Source of the DNA: F23-B02 sp963625655
GTDB taxonomy: Bacteria; Bacillota; Clostridia; Oscillospirales; Oscillospiraceae
Assembly: GCA_963625655.1 (NCBI GenBank)
Contig: CAVFTS010000004.1
Span: forward strand, 1-64,000
Reading direction: 5' to 3'
DNA: 64,000 nucleotides
Below are positions 7,531 through 16,011 of this stretch, one piece after another. The notes beneath the pieces were generated by a model. It worked only from the letters and a program-made list of their open reading frames with translations, was not told the DNA's origin and made no database searches. Position 1 is the stretch's first letter. Every line of letters starts with the position of its first letter. The position numbers and the translations under genes were made by a program.

Positions 7531-8724
7531 ATGCTCAAAGTCAATCCGCCTAAATATGTCAGACAGACCCTCTTTGCCCTTCAGGCGAGAGGGCATCTTG
7601 CGTATCTCGTCGGCGGCTGTGTGCGTGATGCGATAATGGGCATCACTCCGCAGGACTGGGACATATGCACCAGTGCGCTGCCGGACGAGGTCATGGACAT
7701 TTTTCCGGACTCCAGTCCCACGGGCTTAAAGCACGGTACGGTGACGGTCAAGGTGGGCAGCAAAAGCTGCGAGGTGACGACCTTCCGTACGGAGGGCGAT
7801 TACCGAGATCACCGCAGACCCAACTCCGTCACCTTCGTCTCCGACCTCATAAGCGACCTCGGTCGCCGTGACTTCACCATGAACGCCATCGCCCTGTCGG
7901 CGGACGGTATGGTGTCCGACCCATACGACGGCATAACGGACATCGAAAACGGTATTATCCGCTGTGTCGGCTGCCCGACTCTGCGCTTTGACGAGGATGC
8001 GCTGCGTATGTTCCGTGCGCTGCGCTTTTCGGCTCGGCTCGGCTTTGAGATAGAGCCGAACACGCTCGATGCGATAAAGCAGAAGGCGGAGCTGTGTGAC
8101 GCTCTTGCGCCCGAACGTGTGCATGACGAGCTTGAGAAGATACTGCTCAGTCCGAGACCGGAGGTCTGTGCCGAGGCCATATCCTTCGGGATGCTGGGAC
8201 GCTACGTCACCGGCTCCGGCTGGGAAGCACCGCCGCTTTCGGATCTGTCGGAGCTTCCGAAAAAGCCGATGCAAAGGTGGATCACATTTTCTATAATGCT
8301 TCAGAAATACGGCTTTATTCCCTCGGCGGAGGACTTTCTGCGTGAGCTTCGGCTCGACGGCAGAACGCTCCGCTGCTGCCGCAGCGCAGAGGAAATGCTG
8401 AGGCATCAGCCGCCCTCAGACAGGCTGGGATGGAAGCGGCTTTTAAACCGCTACGGGGTCGATTCCGTGTCCTGCGCCGTGTCCGCATACGGGGTGCTGC
8501 TGCATGCCGACTGCGAAAAGGATTTCAAGGCGGTACTCAAAAGCGGGGAGTGCTTCTCTTTAAAGCACCTTGCCGTCACGGGGGACGATCTTTTGAACGC
8601 CGGACTTAAAGGTCACGAGCTTGGCGAAATGCTCAAGTTCCTGCTCGACTATGTGATGGAGTTCCCGGAAAACAACAAGCGTGAGATACTTATGGAGCTT
8701 GCGAAATACTCGGAGGAAAGCTGA
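7531..8724 (+). CDS. cca: CCA tRNA nucleotidyltransferase (class II)
   Basis: 397 residues; adds or repairs the 3' CCA end of tRNAs. The N-terminal polymerase-beta-like head shows LVGGCVRDAIMG and DWDICTSALPDEV (catalytic Asp pair), then the family blocks RRDFTMNAIALS and DPYDGITDIENG, and the neck motif RFDEDALRMFRALRFSARLGF. The C-terminal region is helical. ATG 7531 follows AAGGTGAAGCT; an in-frame ATG at 7495 lacks a ribosome site. It is the first gene of a four-gene run (cca, udg, DUF2156, GNAT) with overlapping or nearly abutting ends. Confidence 0.94.
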   Translation: MLKVNPPKYVRQTLFALQARGHLAYLVGGCVRDAIMGITPQDWDICTSALPDEVMDIFPDSSPTGLKHGTVTVKVGSKSCEVTTFRTEGDYRDHRRPNSVTFVSDLISDLGRRDFTMNAIALSADGMVSDPYDGITDIENGIIRCVGCPTLRFDEDALRMFRALRFSARLGFEIEPNTLDAIKQKAELCDALAPERVHDELEKILLSPRPEVCAEAISFGMLGRYVTGSGWEAPPLSDLSELPKKPMQRWITFSIMLQKYGFIPSAEDFLRELRLDGRTLRCCRSAEEMLRHQPPSDRLGWKRLLNRYGVDSVSCAVSAYGVLLHADCEKDFKAVLKSGECFSLKHLAVTGDDLLNAGLKGHELGEMLKFLLDYVMEFPENNKREILMELAKYSEES

Positions 8725-9296
8725 TGAAAAGCGACGAAATGCGGGGCCTTGAAAGAGAGTGCATGGCTTGCCGAGACTGTGAGCTCTGCAAAACGAGGAC
8801 GAATCTCGTGTTCGGCAGAGGCAACCCCGACAGCGAGGTCATGTTCGTCGGCGAGGGTCCCGGAGAGCAGGAGGACTTAAGCGGCGTTCCTTTTGTCGGC
8901 CGGGCGGGTAAGCTCCTTGACGATATGATGGAGATGATAGACCTCTCCGACAAAAACGTGTACATAGCAAACACCGTGAAATGCCGTCCGCCGAAAAACC
9001 GCGATCCTCTGCCGGAGGAGAAGCTTGCGTGCCGAAGCTGGCTCAACCGTCAGCTTGAGATCGTAAGCCCTAAGATAATTATATGCCTGGGCAGAATAGC
9101 CGCCACTGAAATTATCAGAGAAGATTTTAAAATAACGAGGGAGCGGGGGCGTTGGTTCACCGTAAACGGTGTGCAGACAATGGCGATATATCACCCCTCG
9201 GCGCTGCTGCGTGACGTGACAAAGAGACCCGACACATTTACCGACCTGCGTGAAATCAGAAGCGAGATACGCAGGCTGTGCAAGAATACCTATTAG
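8724..9296 (+). CDS. Family 4 uracil-DNA glycosylase with [4Fe-4S] cluster
   Basis: 190 residues; removes uracil from DNA. The UDG family 4 motifs are all present: GEGPGEQED (motif A), GRIAATEII, and YHPSALLRD (motif B). Cluster cysteines occur as CRDC and CELC near residues 13-20 and as KCRPPK/ACRSW around 90-110, the spacing of the thermophile-type UDGa family. The ATG overlaps the cca stop (TGATG), showing coupling. The product is confidently a UDG, although whether it serves general repair cannot be judged from sequence. Confidence 0.92.
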   Translation: MKSDEMRGLERECMACRDCELCKTRTNLVFGRGNPDSEVMFVGEGPGEQEDLSGVPFVGRAGKLLDDMMEMIDLSDKNVYIANTVKCRPPKNRDPLPEEKLACRSWLNRQLEIVSPKIIICLGRIAATEIIREDFKITRERGRWFTVNGVQTMAIYHPSALLRDVTKRPDTFTDLREIRSEIRRLCKNTY

Positions 9297-9318
9297 AAAT
9301 TAGAAAGATCGTTTTCGG

Positions 9319-10218
9319 ATGCTGAAACTGATTGACGTCAACTTCGAACTGAAACAAATGATGGAGCCGTATTTCCGCACGGAGAATTCACGAAGTGCGG
9401 ATTTTTGCTTCGGCAACATCTATATGTGGGACAAGCGCTATAAGCAAAGCGCCGCTCCCGTCGAGGGCAGACTGGTGACGAGACTTGTCCGCCACGGGGA
9501 GACATATTTTGCGTTCCCGGTGGGCGAGGGCGACCTGAGACCTGCCGTAAACGAAATGCTTGAAATCTGCCGCAGCGAGGGTATACCGCTGAAAATATGC
9601 GGCATAACGGACGAGCATACGACGCTTTTGAACGACGCCTTCGGCGGCTGCTTCGAGTTTTCGGAGGACAGAGCCTACTCGGATTACATCTACCGTGCCG
9701 ACAGGCTTTCGACCTACTCCGGCAGGGCGATGCACTCAAAAAAGAACTTCTGCAACCGCTTTGAAAACGAACACGAGTGGCGCTTTGTGCCGATAACACA
9801 GGAGCTTATCCCCGAATGTGTCGCCATGCTCGACGAGTGGACGGAGGAGTCGGAAAGCAGGCTCACGCACGATATAGGCTATGAGCATGATGCGATACTG
9901 CGTGGCTTTTCCCACTATGACGAGCTGGGGCTCATGGGCGGCGCACTGTACTCCGGAGAAAGACTTCTCGGCTTCTCGGTGGGCGAGGTCATCTCGGACG
10001 ATACCTTCTGCACCCACTTTGAAAAGGCGTACCCCGACATTGCGGGTGCTTACCCGATGGTGTGCAGGGAGCTTGTGCGCATGGTCTGCGAAAAGCACCC
10101 GAAGATATGTTATGTAAACCGAGAGGACGACATGGGAAACGAAGCGCTGCGACAGTCAAAGCTGTCGTATAAGCCTGAGTATATTTTAAATAAGTATATT
10201 GCGGTATGGAAAACTTGA
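9319..10218 (+). CDS. DUF2156-domain protein (LPG-synthetase C-terminal-like)
   Basis: 299 residues of the DUF2156 class, a GNAT-like fold related to the soluble domain of lysyl-phosphatidylglycerol synthases, but without the membrane flippase part. Recognisable blocks are SADFCFGNIYMW near the N-terminus, HSKKNFCNRFENEHEW in the middle and YVNREDDMGNEALRQSKLSYKP near the C-terminus. Such stand-alone members are common in Clostridia and their acceptor substrate is not established. It overlaps the following GNAT gene by 13 bp, so two acyltransferase folds are made together. Confidence 0.85.
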   Translation: MLKLIDVNFELKQMMEPYFRTENSRSADFCFGNIYMWDKRYKQSAAPVEGRLVTRLVRHGETYFAFPVGEGDLRPAVNEMLEICRSEGIPLKICGITDEHTTLLNDAFGGCFEFSEDRAYSDYIYRADRLSTYSGRAMHSKKNFCNRFENEHEWRFVPITQELIPECVAMLDEWTEESESRLTHDIGYEHDAILRGFSHYDELGLMGGALYSGERLLGFSVGEVISDDTFCTHFEKAYPDIAGAYPMVCRELVRMVCEKHPKICYVNREDDMGNEALRQSKLSYKPEYILNKYIAVWKT

Positions 10219-10964
10219 GGATAAGAGAATATACGAAAAATGATCTGCCCTTTATGACGGCGCTCTGGGGCGACGCATTCGGGGACGCCGAGGTGCTTGT
10301 GCGGCGGTTTTACGAGCTGCTGCCGGAGATGGGAACGGCGTTCGTCGCAGAGTGTGACGGAGTACCCGTCGGGATGGCAAACGTGCTTTACACCGTTGTG
10401 TGCGGGCGGCGCTGCGGCTATGTATACGCCGTGGCGGTAAAGCCCGAAGTGCGTGGCAAGGGAGCGGGGACGGCGCTTATGAAGCACTGCAGCAGGATGT
10501 TTTCGAGACTGTGTACCCTGCCTGCGTCCGAGGGACTGTACTCGTGGTATGCCGACTGCCTCGGTGCGGACAAGCTGAGCCGCTGCATATATGAAACGAT
10601 CGCCGCTAAAGCCTCCGACGTCGAGATAAAAAATCTTTCGTCGGCGGAATATGCGGCGATGCGAAGCGAGTATAGACTTAACACGGCGTTCCCGCTGGCT
10701 TGGTACGAGTACCAGCGGGAGCTTTGCCGTTATTACGGAGGCGGCATGTTCCGCAGCGGACGCTCGATAGCCTGCGGCTACCTTGAGGACGGGGTGCTGA
10801 AAATCAAAGAGTGCCTCGGCCCGACGGATTTCATACCTGAGCTTTGCCGCAGACTCGGTGCGGAAAAGGCAGAGATAAGAACTGCGTTTCATGCGGGAAA
10901 GCCCTTCATTGCGGCAAGCTTCCCCTTGCCGGAAACGCTCAATATGTGCATAGCGCTTGACTGA
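10206..10964 (+). CDS. GNAT-family N-acetyltransferase
   Basis: 252 residues. The N-terminal GNAT domain carries the acetyl-CoA loop VKPEVRGKGAGTALMKHC (motif A, R/QxxGxG/A), and an acidic C-terminal half of about 110 residues looks like a second, degenerate GNAT-like unit. It starts with MENLRIREYTKNDLPFM inside the end of the DUF2156 gene. Substrate unknown; proteins with this layout are annotated only as acetyltransferases. It is the last gene of the cca operon, ended by a strong terminator shared with the convergent ABC transporter. Confidence 0.85.
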   Translation: MENLRIREYTKNDLPFMTALWGDAFGDAEVLVRRFYELLPEMGTAFVAECDGVPVGMANVLYTVVCGRRCGYVYAVAVKPEVRGKGAGTALMKHCSRMFSRLCTLPASEGLYSWYADCLGADKLSRCIYETIAAKASDVEIKNLSSAEYAAMRSEYRLNTAFPLAWYEYQRELCRYYGGGMFRSGRSIACGYLEDGVLKIKECLGPTDFIPELCRRLGAEKAEIRTAFHAGKPFIAASFPLPETLNMCIALD

Positions 10965-10967
10965 AGC

Positions 10968-10996
10968 TTCGGGAGCCTGACGGCTCCCGAATTTTT
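10968..10996. terminator. bidirectional terminator between GNAT gene and ABC transporter operon
   Basis: Stem TTCGGGAGCC/GGCTCCCGAA with a TGAC loop, followed by TTTTT on the plus strand. Confidence 0.85.
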
Positions 10997-10998
10997 AT

Positions 10999-11793
10999 TT
11001 ATGAGAGGATCGCTCTGTCGTTTGCGAATTCGTTGCCGCTTGCCTTCGTGAACATCTCAAGCAGATTTGCGACGGTGAGCTTTTTCTTTTCCTCGCCCGA
11101 TATGTCGAGGATTATCCTGCCGTTGTGCAGCATGATAAGGCGACTGCCGTATTCTATGGCGTCACGCATATTGTGGGTTATCATGAGCGTGGTGAGCTTG
11201 TTTTCACGGACGATCTTGTCGGTGAGCTGCATCACCTTTGCGGCGGTTTTGGGGTCGAGTGCGGCGGTATGCTCGTCAAGGAGCAGGAGACGGGGCTTCT
11301 GCATCGTCGCCATGAGCAGAGTCAGCGCCTGACGCTGACCGCCGGAGAGGGTGCCGACCTTCGCCGAAAGGCGGGTCTCAAGACCGAGATCCAGTTCTTC
11401 GAGCATACGGCGGTACTCTTCACGCTCGGACTTGCGGATGCCGCTCCGCAGACTGCGGTGTGCGCCGCGACGTGCCGCCAGAGCAAGGTTTTCCTCAATC
11501 TGCATACCCGCTGCGGTACCCATCATGGGGTCCTGATACACTCTGCCGAGGTACTTTGCTCTCTTGTACTCCGGCAGGGAGGTGACGTTCACGCCGCCGA
11601 GGAATATGCTGCCGGAATCGGGTAGCCACGTTCCGCAGATGGCGTTCTGCATGGTGCTTTTGCCTGCGCCGTTGCCGCCGATGACGGTCACGAATTCGCC
11701 CTCGCTCACGGTGAGTGACAGGTTATCCAGAGCAAGCTTTTCGTCTATGCTGCCGGGGTTGAATATTTTGGTGACGTTTTTCATTTCAAGCAT
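10999..11793 (-). CDS. ABC importer ATPase (TrpZ-like)
   Basis: 264 residues. Walker A GGNGAGKST, signature LSGGQRQAL, Walker B LLLLDEHTAALDP and the switch His in MITHNMRDA. The LDEHTAALDP variant and the partner genes place it in the TrpXYZ-type system for small organic or amino-acid solutes. The start is ATG 11793 with AGGGG upstream; it overlaps the permease gene by 8 bp, and the longer open frame to 11877 has no ribosome site. It is the last gene of the operon controlled by the Tyr/Phe leader at 13775-13985. Confidence 0.9.
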   Translation of the reverse strand: MLEMKNVTKIFNPGSIDEKLALDNLSLTVSEGEFVTVIGGNGAGKSTMQNAICGTWLPDSGSIFLGGVNVTSLPEYKRAKYLGRVYQDPMMGTAAGMQIEENLALAARRGAHRSLRSGIRKSEREEYRRMLEELDLGLETRLSAKVGTLSGGQRQALTLLMATMQKPRLLLLDEHTAALDPKTAAKVMQLTDKIVRENKLTTLMITHNMRDAIEYGSRLIMLHNGRIILDISGEEKKKLTVANLLEMFTKASGNEFANDRAILS

Positions 11794-12691
11794 TTTGCGC
11801 ACCCCTTTTCGATACGCTGCGTGCAGCGTGGAGCTTTTTCCTGAGGTAGGGTATGCCGAGGAACAGAGCGACGACAATTGCGGAGAACATCTTCAGAAGG
11901 TCGGTGTCGAAGCCGGAGAAGATGATGATTTGATATACGATGTAGTACACGATGGCGCCGGCGATAACGCCGAGGAGCCTTACGGCAAAGTTAGTGGAAA
12001 TGCGCTTTGCAAGGACCTCGCCTATGACGACCGCAGCAAGACCGATGACGACTGCGCCTCTGCCCATGTTGATATCGGTGTAGCCCTGGTACTGGCACAG
12101 CAGAGCGCCGGAAAGAGCGACAATGCCGTTGCTTATCGCAAGACCGAGGATCTTGGTAAGACCGGTGTTTATGCCCTGCGCACGGCTCATCACGGGGTTC
12201 GAGCCGGTCGCACGGATGGCACAGCCGATCTCGGTGCCGAAGTAGAGGTACAAAACGGCGACCGTCACGACCGCAAAGATCGCAAGGACTATGAGCGCCG
12301 AGTCAATGTCCATCTGCGTGAGGATAACGGGGTTTGACCTTGAGGATATCGCCTGATTTGCCTTGCCGAGGATCTTAAGATTCAGCGACCACAGCACCAT
12401 CTGGGTGAGTATACCCGCAAGTATGGCGGGTATACCCAGCAAAACGTGGAGAAATCCTGTTATGCTGCCTGCTGCGATGCCCGCAAGCACGGCGCAAAAG
12501 ACGGACAGCCACGGGCTTTGACCGGAAAGCATCATCATGGTACACACCGCAGCTCCGGTGCAGATGGAACCGTCCACGGTGAGGTCCGCAATGTCAAGGA
12601 CTTTATATGTAATGTATACGCCTATCGCCATAATGCCCCAGATTATTCCTTGGGCAACGGCTCCGGGCAAGGCTCCGAGCAGATCCGTCAT
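11786..12691 (-). CDS. ABC importer permease (TrpY-like)
   Basis: 301 residues with about eight hydrophobic segments. It belongs to the BPD_transp_2 (LivH/RbsC-like) permease class used by ABC_sub_bind systems: GVYITYKVLDIADLTVDGS near the N-terminus and RAQGINTGLTKILGLAISNG in the cytoplasmic coupling region. The ATG has AAGGAG at good distance. It lies 33 bp after the binding-protein gene and overlaps the ATPase gene. The permease forms the membrane channel of the predicted aromatic-acid importer; the substrate is inferred only from the leader and family. Confidence 0.88.
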   Translation of the reverse strand: MTDLLGALPGAVAQGIIWGIMAIGVYITYKVLDIADLTVDGSICTGAAVCTMMMLSGQSPWLSVFCAVLAGIAAGSITGFLHVLLGIPAILAGILTQMVLWSLNLKILGKANQAISSRSNPVILTQMDIDSALIVLAIFAVVTVAVLYLYFGTEIGCAIRATGSNPVMSRAQGINTGLTKILGLAISNGIVALSGALLCQYQGYTDINMGRGAVVIGLAAVVIGEVLAKRISTNFAVRLLGVIAGAIVYYIVYQIIIFSGFDTDLLKMFSAIVVALFLGIPYLRKKLHAARSVSKRGAQNA

Positions 12692-12724
12692 AACAGTTAC
12701 TCCTTTTGTTTTTCTAAATGATCA

Positions 12725-13708
12725 TCAGTCGAGCGGCTCGTAGCCGTCGGGAATGGTGATGCCGAGCTCTTCGCAGATTTCGGGATTGTACTTCTTGCTT
12801 GCTTCGGCGTATGCAATGGGCATATCGGAGATGTCCGCTTCGCCGAGCAGGATGGCTGCCGCCATTTCGCCGGTCTTGTAGCCGAGGTCGTAGTAGCTGA
12901 TGGAGAGGGTCGCAACGCCGCAGCCGGAGCAGATACCGGCCTCACCCGCAACGACGGGGGTCTTGGCGCTTATAACGATGTTGCCGATGGTCTCAACGCA
13001 GCTTGCTGCGGTGTTGTCGGTGGGGATGTAGATGACGTCGCTGTCGGCTGCCGCCTTGGTGGTGACTGCCGCAATGTCGTTGGAGTCGCTGAAGGAGAAG
13101 CGGGTGCAGGTGATTCCCTTGTCGCTGAGGTACTTCTCAACGACCTTCACCTGGTAGTCGGAGTTGGGCTCCGCCGAGCAGTAGAGAAGTCCGACCTTCT
13201 TGGCATCGGGGAACAGCTCAAGGATCATTTCCGCCTGATCCTCAAGAGGAGCGAGGTCGGAGGTGCCGGAAACGTTTCCGCCGACGGTGCCGCTGAAATC
13301 GTCAAGCTTCAGAGCGACGCCGTACTCGGTAACGGAGGTGCCGAGGATGGGGATGGACTCGGTCGCATTGTATGCCGCCTGGAGAGCGGGAGTCGCATTT
13401 GCGAGGATGAGGTCAACGTTCTTCGAAACGAAGGAATTGACTATGGTGCTGCACATTGCGGCGTCGTTCTGAGCGTTCTGCTCGTCGAACTGCACCTTGT
13501 CCGCACCGAGCTTATCGACGAGAGCGTCCTTGAAGCCCTGAGTTGCGGCGTCGAGAGCATCGTGCTGGACGAGCTGGCAGATGCCGACGGTGAACACCTT
13601 GTCCTTGGCGGAGTCGTTGCCGCCGGAGCAGGCTGCGAGAGAAAGGCAGAGGCTTACGATGAGCACCGCAGCCAAAAGAGCCGATGTTAACGAACGTTTG
13701 GTTTTCAT
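12725..13708 (-). CDS. ABC importer substrate-binding lipoprotein, ABC_sub_bind/TrpX family
   Basis: 327 residues. A lipoprotein signal peptide (MKTKRSLTSALLAAVL...SLAAC, Cys about residue 27) anchors it outside the cell. The mature part begins KVFTVGICQLVQHDALDAAT, the hallmark of the PF04392 family, with TDNTAASCVETIG and ATLSISYYDLGYKTGEMAA later. Members next to LivH-like permeases are predicted Trp or Tyr transporters. ATG 13708 has GGAGG eight bases upstream; the open frame further upstream runs through the leader terminator. Transcription first passes a leader rich in Tyr and Phe codons, which points to tyrosine and possibly phenylalanine as ligand. Confidence 0.9.
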   Translation of the reverse strand: MKTKRSLTSALLAAVLIVSLCLSLAACSGGNDSAKDKVFTVGICQLVQHDALDAATQGFKDALVDKLGADKVQFDEQNAQNDAAMCSTIVNSFVSKNVDLILANATPALQAAYNATESIPILGTSVTEYGVALKLDDFSGTVGGNVSGTSDLAPLEDQAEMILELFPDAKKVGLLYCSAEPNSDYQVKVVEKYLSDKGITCTRFSFSDSNDIAAVTTKAAADSDVIYIPTDNTAASCVETIGNIVISAKTPVVAGEAGICSGCGVATLSISYYDLGYKTGEMAAAILLGEADISDMPIAYAEASKKYNPEICEELGITIPDGYEPLD

Positions 13709-13774
13709 GTTGATTCCTCCAAAAAGCATTGAATTGATGTTTTGCGTGGTCGGTGCAGTGTCGTCATGCGGCAA

Positions 13775-13813
13775 AACAAAAATGCCGCACGGATTTGTGA
13801 TCCGCACGGCATT
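13775..13813 (-). terminator. intrinsic terminator in the Tyr/Phe leader (attenuator, segments 3 and 4)
   Basis: Minus-strand hairpin AATGCCGTGCGGA / TCCGTGCGGCATT (one 2x2 internal mismatch) around TCACAAA, followed by TTTTGTTTT. It lies 60-100 nt before the binding-protein ATG. Its 5' half and loop contain ATCACAAATC (13801-13792), complementary to leader segment 13875-13866. Confidence 0.85.
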
Positions 13814-13841
13814 GTAACAATCACGCTTAAAAGACGTAACG

Positions 13842-13946
13842 TTAAGCAAACATTCGTTTACGGGCATCACAAATCGCTTTTATTTTCGTAAAGTAAAAAT
13901 AAAAGTAATAATAACGATTTGCAAATGCGAAGCGAACGTTCATCAT
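13842..13946 (-). CDS. 34-residue Tyr/Phe-rich leader peptide
   Basis: Short frame with a good Shine-Dalgarno (AAGGGAGGAG, about 11 nt upstream), start ATG ATG and the run RYYYFYFYFT at residues 11-20: eight successive aromatic codons (five Tyr, three Phe), preceded by FAF at 6-8. It ends with TAA at 13842. No protein family fits; the composition is that expected of an attenuation leader such as E. coli pheL. Stalling on these codons would cover the 5' arm of the hairpin 13869-13921 and free the antiterminator strand. Translation is inferred from the ribosome site and codon run. Confidence 0.85.
   Translation of the reverse strand: MMNVRFAFANRYYYFYFYFTKIKAICDARKRMFA
13869..13921 (-). promoter_or_regulatory. 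leader hairpin 1:2 and antiterminator strand
   Basis: In the RNA CAAATCG (13921-13915) and CTTTTATTTT (13905-13896) pair with AAAATAAAAG (13886-13877) and CGATTTG (13876-13870). The aromatic codons occupy the 5' arm, bulge and loop. Segment GATTTGTGAT (13875-13866) is perfectly complementary over 10 nt to ATCACAAATC inside the terminator. This gives mutually exclusive 1:2, 2:3 and 3:4 pairings. Confidence 0.8.
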
Positions 13947-13979
13947 TCTGTTTACGTCTCCTCCCTTTAGGATGCAATC

Positions 13980-14008
13980 ACTATAGCACCGCAAAGTGCA
14001 AAAGTCAA
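13980..14008 (-). promoter_or_regulatory. sigma-A promoter of the leader and ABC importer operon
   Basis: Minus strand TTGACT (14008-14003), 17-nt spacer, TATAGT (13985-13980). Transcription should start near 13973, giving a leader of about 265 nt. Confidence 0.82.
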
Positions 14009-14020
14009 CAGGTGTTAATA

Positions 14021-14065
14021 AAAAAACAATCTGCCGTCTCCGCAATAAGCGAAAACGGCAGAAAG
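14021..14065 (-). terminator. terminator after the P-loop gene
   Basis: Minus-strand CTGCCGTTTTCGC ... GCGGAGACGGCAG stem followed by ATTGTTTTTTT. It insulates the leader promoter from the gene upstream. Confidence 0.8.
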
Positions 14066-14084
14066 CATTGAAAACACAGAGTTT

Positions 14085-14498
14085 TCAGATAATATATTTC
14101 TTGATTGCATCGCCCACGGTGTCGGGATCCATGGTGACGCTGATGACAAATTCGATTTTTTCCTTCTCGGAAAAGTCCTCCAGCCAATCAAGAAATTCGC
14201 CGAAAACGACGGGATCCTTGTTGCTGACGATCTTATAAAAATTATCTACAAAGACATGAGTGATGTCGTAGTTGCCGGAATGAAGGCCGCAAATAAAGCC
14301 TTTTATAAAGTCGTAAGAACCCGTGTCATAAGACCCGGCCTCAATAAGCCTTGCCTGATAGGGAATATCGTAAGTGAGCTTCTTTTCCTTTTCGATGCAG
14401 ACCACGTCGCCGTTTTCCATCTTCACGGCTTCACGGACGAGATCCACAAGCTTCTTTGTTTTACCGGAGCCTTTGAGACCCGGGATCAACTTAACCAT
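14085..14498 (-). CDS. Small P-loop NTPase-like protein of unknown function
   Basis: 137 residues with a Walker A-like loop at the N-terminus (MVKLIPGLKGSGKTKKLVD) and a possible Walker B strand (DITHVFVDNFYKIV). It is acidic at the C-terminus, with no membrane segment or signal peptide. ATG 14498 follows AAAGGAG by ten bases; a GTG three codons earlier is too close to the ribosome site. I do not recognise a characterised family; short single-domain P-loop proteins of this kind occur in many Clostridia. It is monocistronic, between pgi and the ABC importer leader. Confidence 0.75.
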   Translation of the reverse strand: MVKLIPGLKGSGKTKKLVDLVREAVKMENGDVVCIEKEKKLTYDIPYQARLIEAGSYDTGSYDFIKGFICGLHSGNYDITHVFVDNFYKIVSNKDPVVFGEFLDWLEDFSEKEKIEFVISVTMDPDTVGDAIKKYII

Positions 14499-14606
14499 TG
14501 TGACCACGCTCCTTTGTTGTGATTTATATAATCAGCTTAACATCTTTTCGAGCGTAAAGCAAGACCTTTCTTTCGTGCAGCCGCAATTTGCACATTTTGC
14601 CGAAAA

Positions 14607-15881
14607 TCACGTGCCGGGCTTGCCGAGCAGACGGAACATATTCTTTTTGTAAGCCTCCACGCCGGGTTGATCGAAGGGGTTAACGCCGGACATATAGCCG
14701 GAAATGGCGCAGGCGACCTCGAAGAAGCATACGAGAGCGGCAAGACCCGCTTCGTCTCTCGACGGTACGCCGATGACGATATTCGGAACGCCGCCGGATA
14801 TGTGGGCGGACTTCACCGCCTCGGCTGCGGTCGCACAAATGTCGCCGAGGTCCTTGCCCGCAAGATAGTTGAGCCCGTCGGGGTCACCCATCTCGAAGGG
14901 CAGCGGGAAGGCGTGCCGGGGCTTATCGAAGCTCACGACCGTTTCGATGAGCGTTCTCGGCCCGTCCTGAATATACTGACCCATGGAGTGCAGGTCGGCG
15001 GTAAGCTCGACGGAGGCGGGGTAGATTCCGATGCCGTTTTTGCCTTCGCTTTCGCCGTAAAGCTGCTTCCACCACTCCGCCATAAAGCGGAAGGACGGCT
15101 CGTAGCAGGCGAGTATTTCTATGCCTCTGCCCCTGCCGTAAAGGTGCTGCCTTGCGGCGGCGTACTGCCATGCGGGGTTTTCGGGCGAACGGAGATCGAG
15201 CGCTTTAAGCTCCTCGATCGCACGGTTTACGACCGTCTTTACGTCGATACCGGCGACCGCCATGGGCAGAAGTCCGACCGCCGACAGGACGCTGTACCTG
15301 CCGCCGACGTCGTCGGGAACGACGAAGCATTCCCAGCCCTCGGCGTCCGCCATTGACTTTAAAACTCCCTTTGCGGAGTCGGTTGTCGCAAAAATGTGCT
15401 TCTTTGCGGCGGTGCCGTACTTATCACGAAGCAGCTTCCTGAACACACGGAAGGCTATTGCCGGCTCAAGCGTGGTGCCGGATTTCGAGATGACGTTCAC
15501 GTCGAAATCACGGTCGCCGAGCTTTTCCATAATGTCGGTGAGCGCATCGGGGGAAAGTCCGTTTCCGGCAAAGAGGATCATGGGGTCGCCCTCCGAGGGA
15601 ACGGGACGGAGAAGCTCGATGGCGCCCTTTGCGCCGAGATAGGAGCCGCCGATGCCGATGACGACGAGCGCCTTTGAGCGTGATCTTATTTTCTGAGCGG
15701 CGGCGAGGATGCTTTTAAGCTCGCCGTCCTTTATCCTTGCGGGAAGGTTGAGCCAGCCCGTAAATTCATTTCCCGCGCCGGTGCCGTCGACCAGATCTCT
15801 GTGAGCCTTGGCTGCGGCGGCGTAGTCCGGACCTGCCGGATCGAAGAACGCCGCAGCGCCCGATAAATCCACTCTGACCAT
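14607..15881 (-). CDS. pgi: Glucose-6-phosphate isomerase
   Basis: 424 residues, the compact Firmicute/Thermotoga-size form. It interconverts glucose-6-phosphate and fructose-6-phosphate. Signatures are VVIGIGGSYLGAKGAIE, the PGI motif VNVISKSGTTLEPAIAFRVF (sugar-phosphate SIS fold), GGRYSVLSAVGLLP and GVEAYKKNMF near the C-terminus. The ATG has GGAGG upstream and is 32 bp from a TATAAT box. It is monocistronic. No terminator is visible in the about 100 bp after it. Confidence 0.95.
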   Translation of the reverse strand: MVRVDLSGAAAFFDPAGPDYAAAAKAHRDLVDGTGAGNEFTGWLNLPARIKDGELKSILAAAQKIRSRSKALVVIGIGGSYLGAKGAIELLRPVPSEGDPMILFAGNGLSPDALTDIMEKLGDRDFDVNVISKSGTTLEPAIAFRVFRKLLRDKYGTAAKKHIFATTDSAKGVLKSMADAEGWECFVVPDDVGGRYSVLSAVGLLPMAVAGIDVKTVVNRAIEELKALDLRSPENPAWQYAAARQHLYGRGRGIEILACYEPSFRFMAEWWKQLYGESEGKNGIGIYPASVELTADLHSMGQYIQDGPRTLIETVVSFDKPRHAFPLPFEMGDPDGLNYLAGKDLGDICATAAEAVKSAHISGGVPNIVIGVPSRDEAGLAALVCFFEVACAISGYMSGVNPFDQPGVEAYKKNMFRLLGKPGT

Positions 15882-15912
15882 ATGCTGCCTCCATTGTTTT
15901 TGAATTGCGTTT

Positions 15913-15940
15913 ATTATACTCCTGTTTATCTAAAAATCAA
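15913..15940 (-). promoter_or_regulatory. sigma-A promoter of pgi
   Basis: Minus strand TTGATT (15940-15935), 16-nt spacer, TATAAT (15918-15913). Confidence 0.72.
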
Positions 15941-16011
15941 GTAAATTGCGGAGGCAACGCTGTAAATACCCCATATTTAGTGCAAAAATACGCAAAAGGG
16001 TGCGAAGCTTG

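Noticed and set aside
13842..14045. Longer 67-codon version of the leader frame
   Set aside because: Codons upstream of 13946 overlap the promoter and have no ribosome site; transcription begins about 13973, so only the 34-codon version can be translated.
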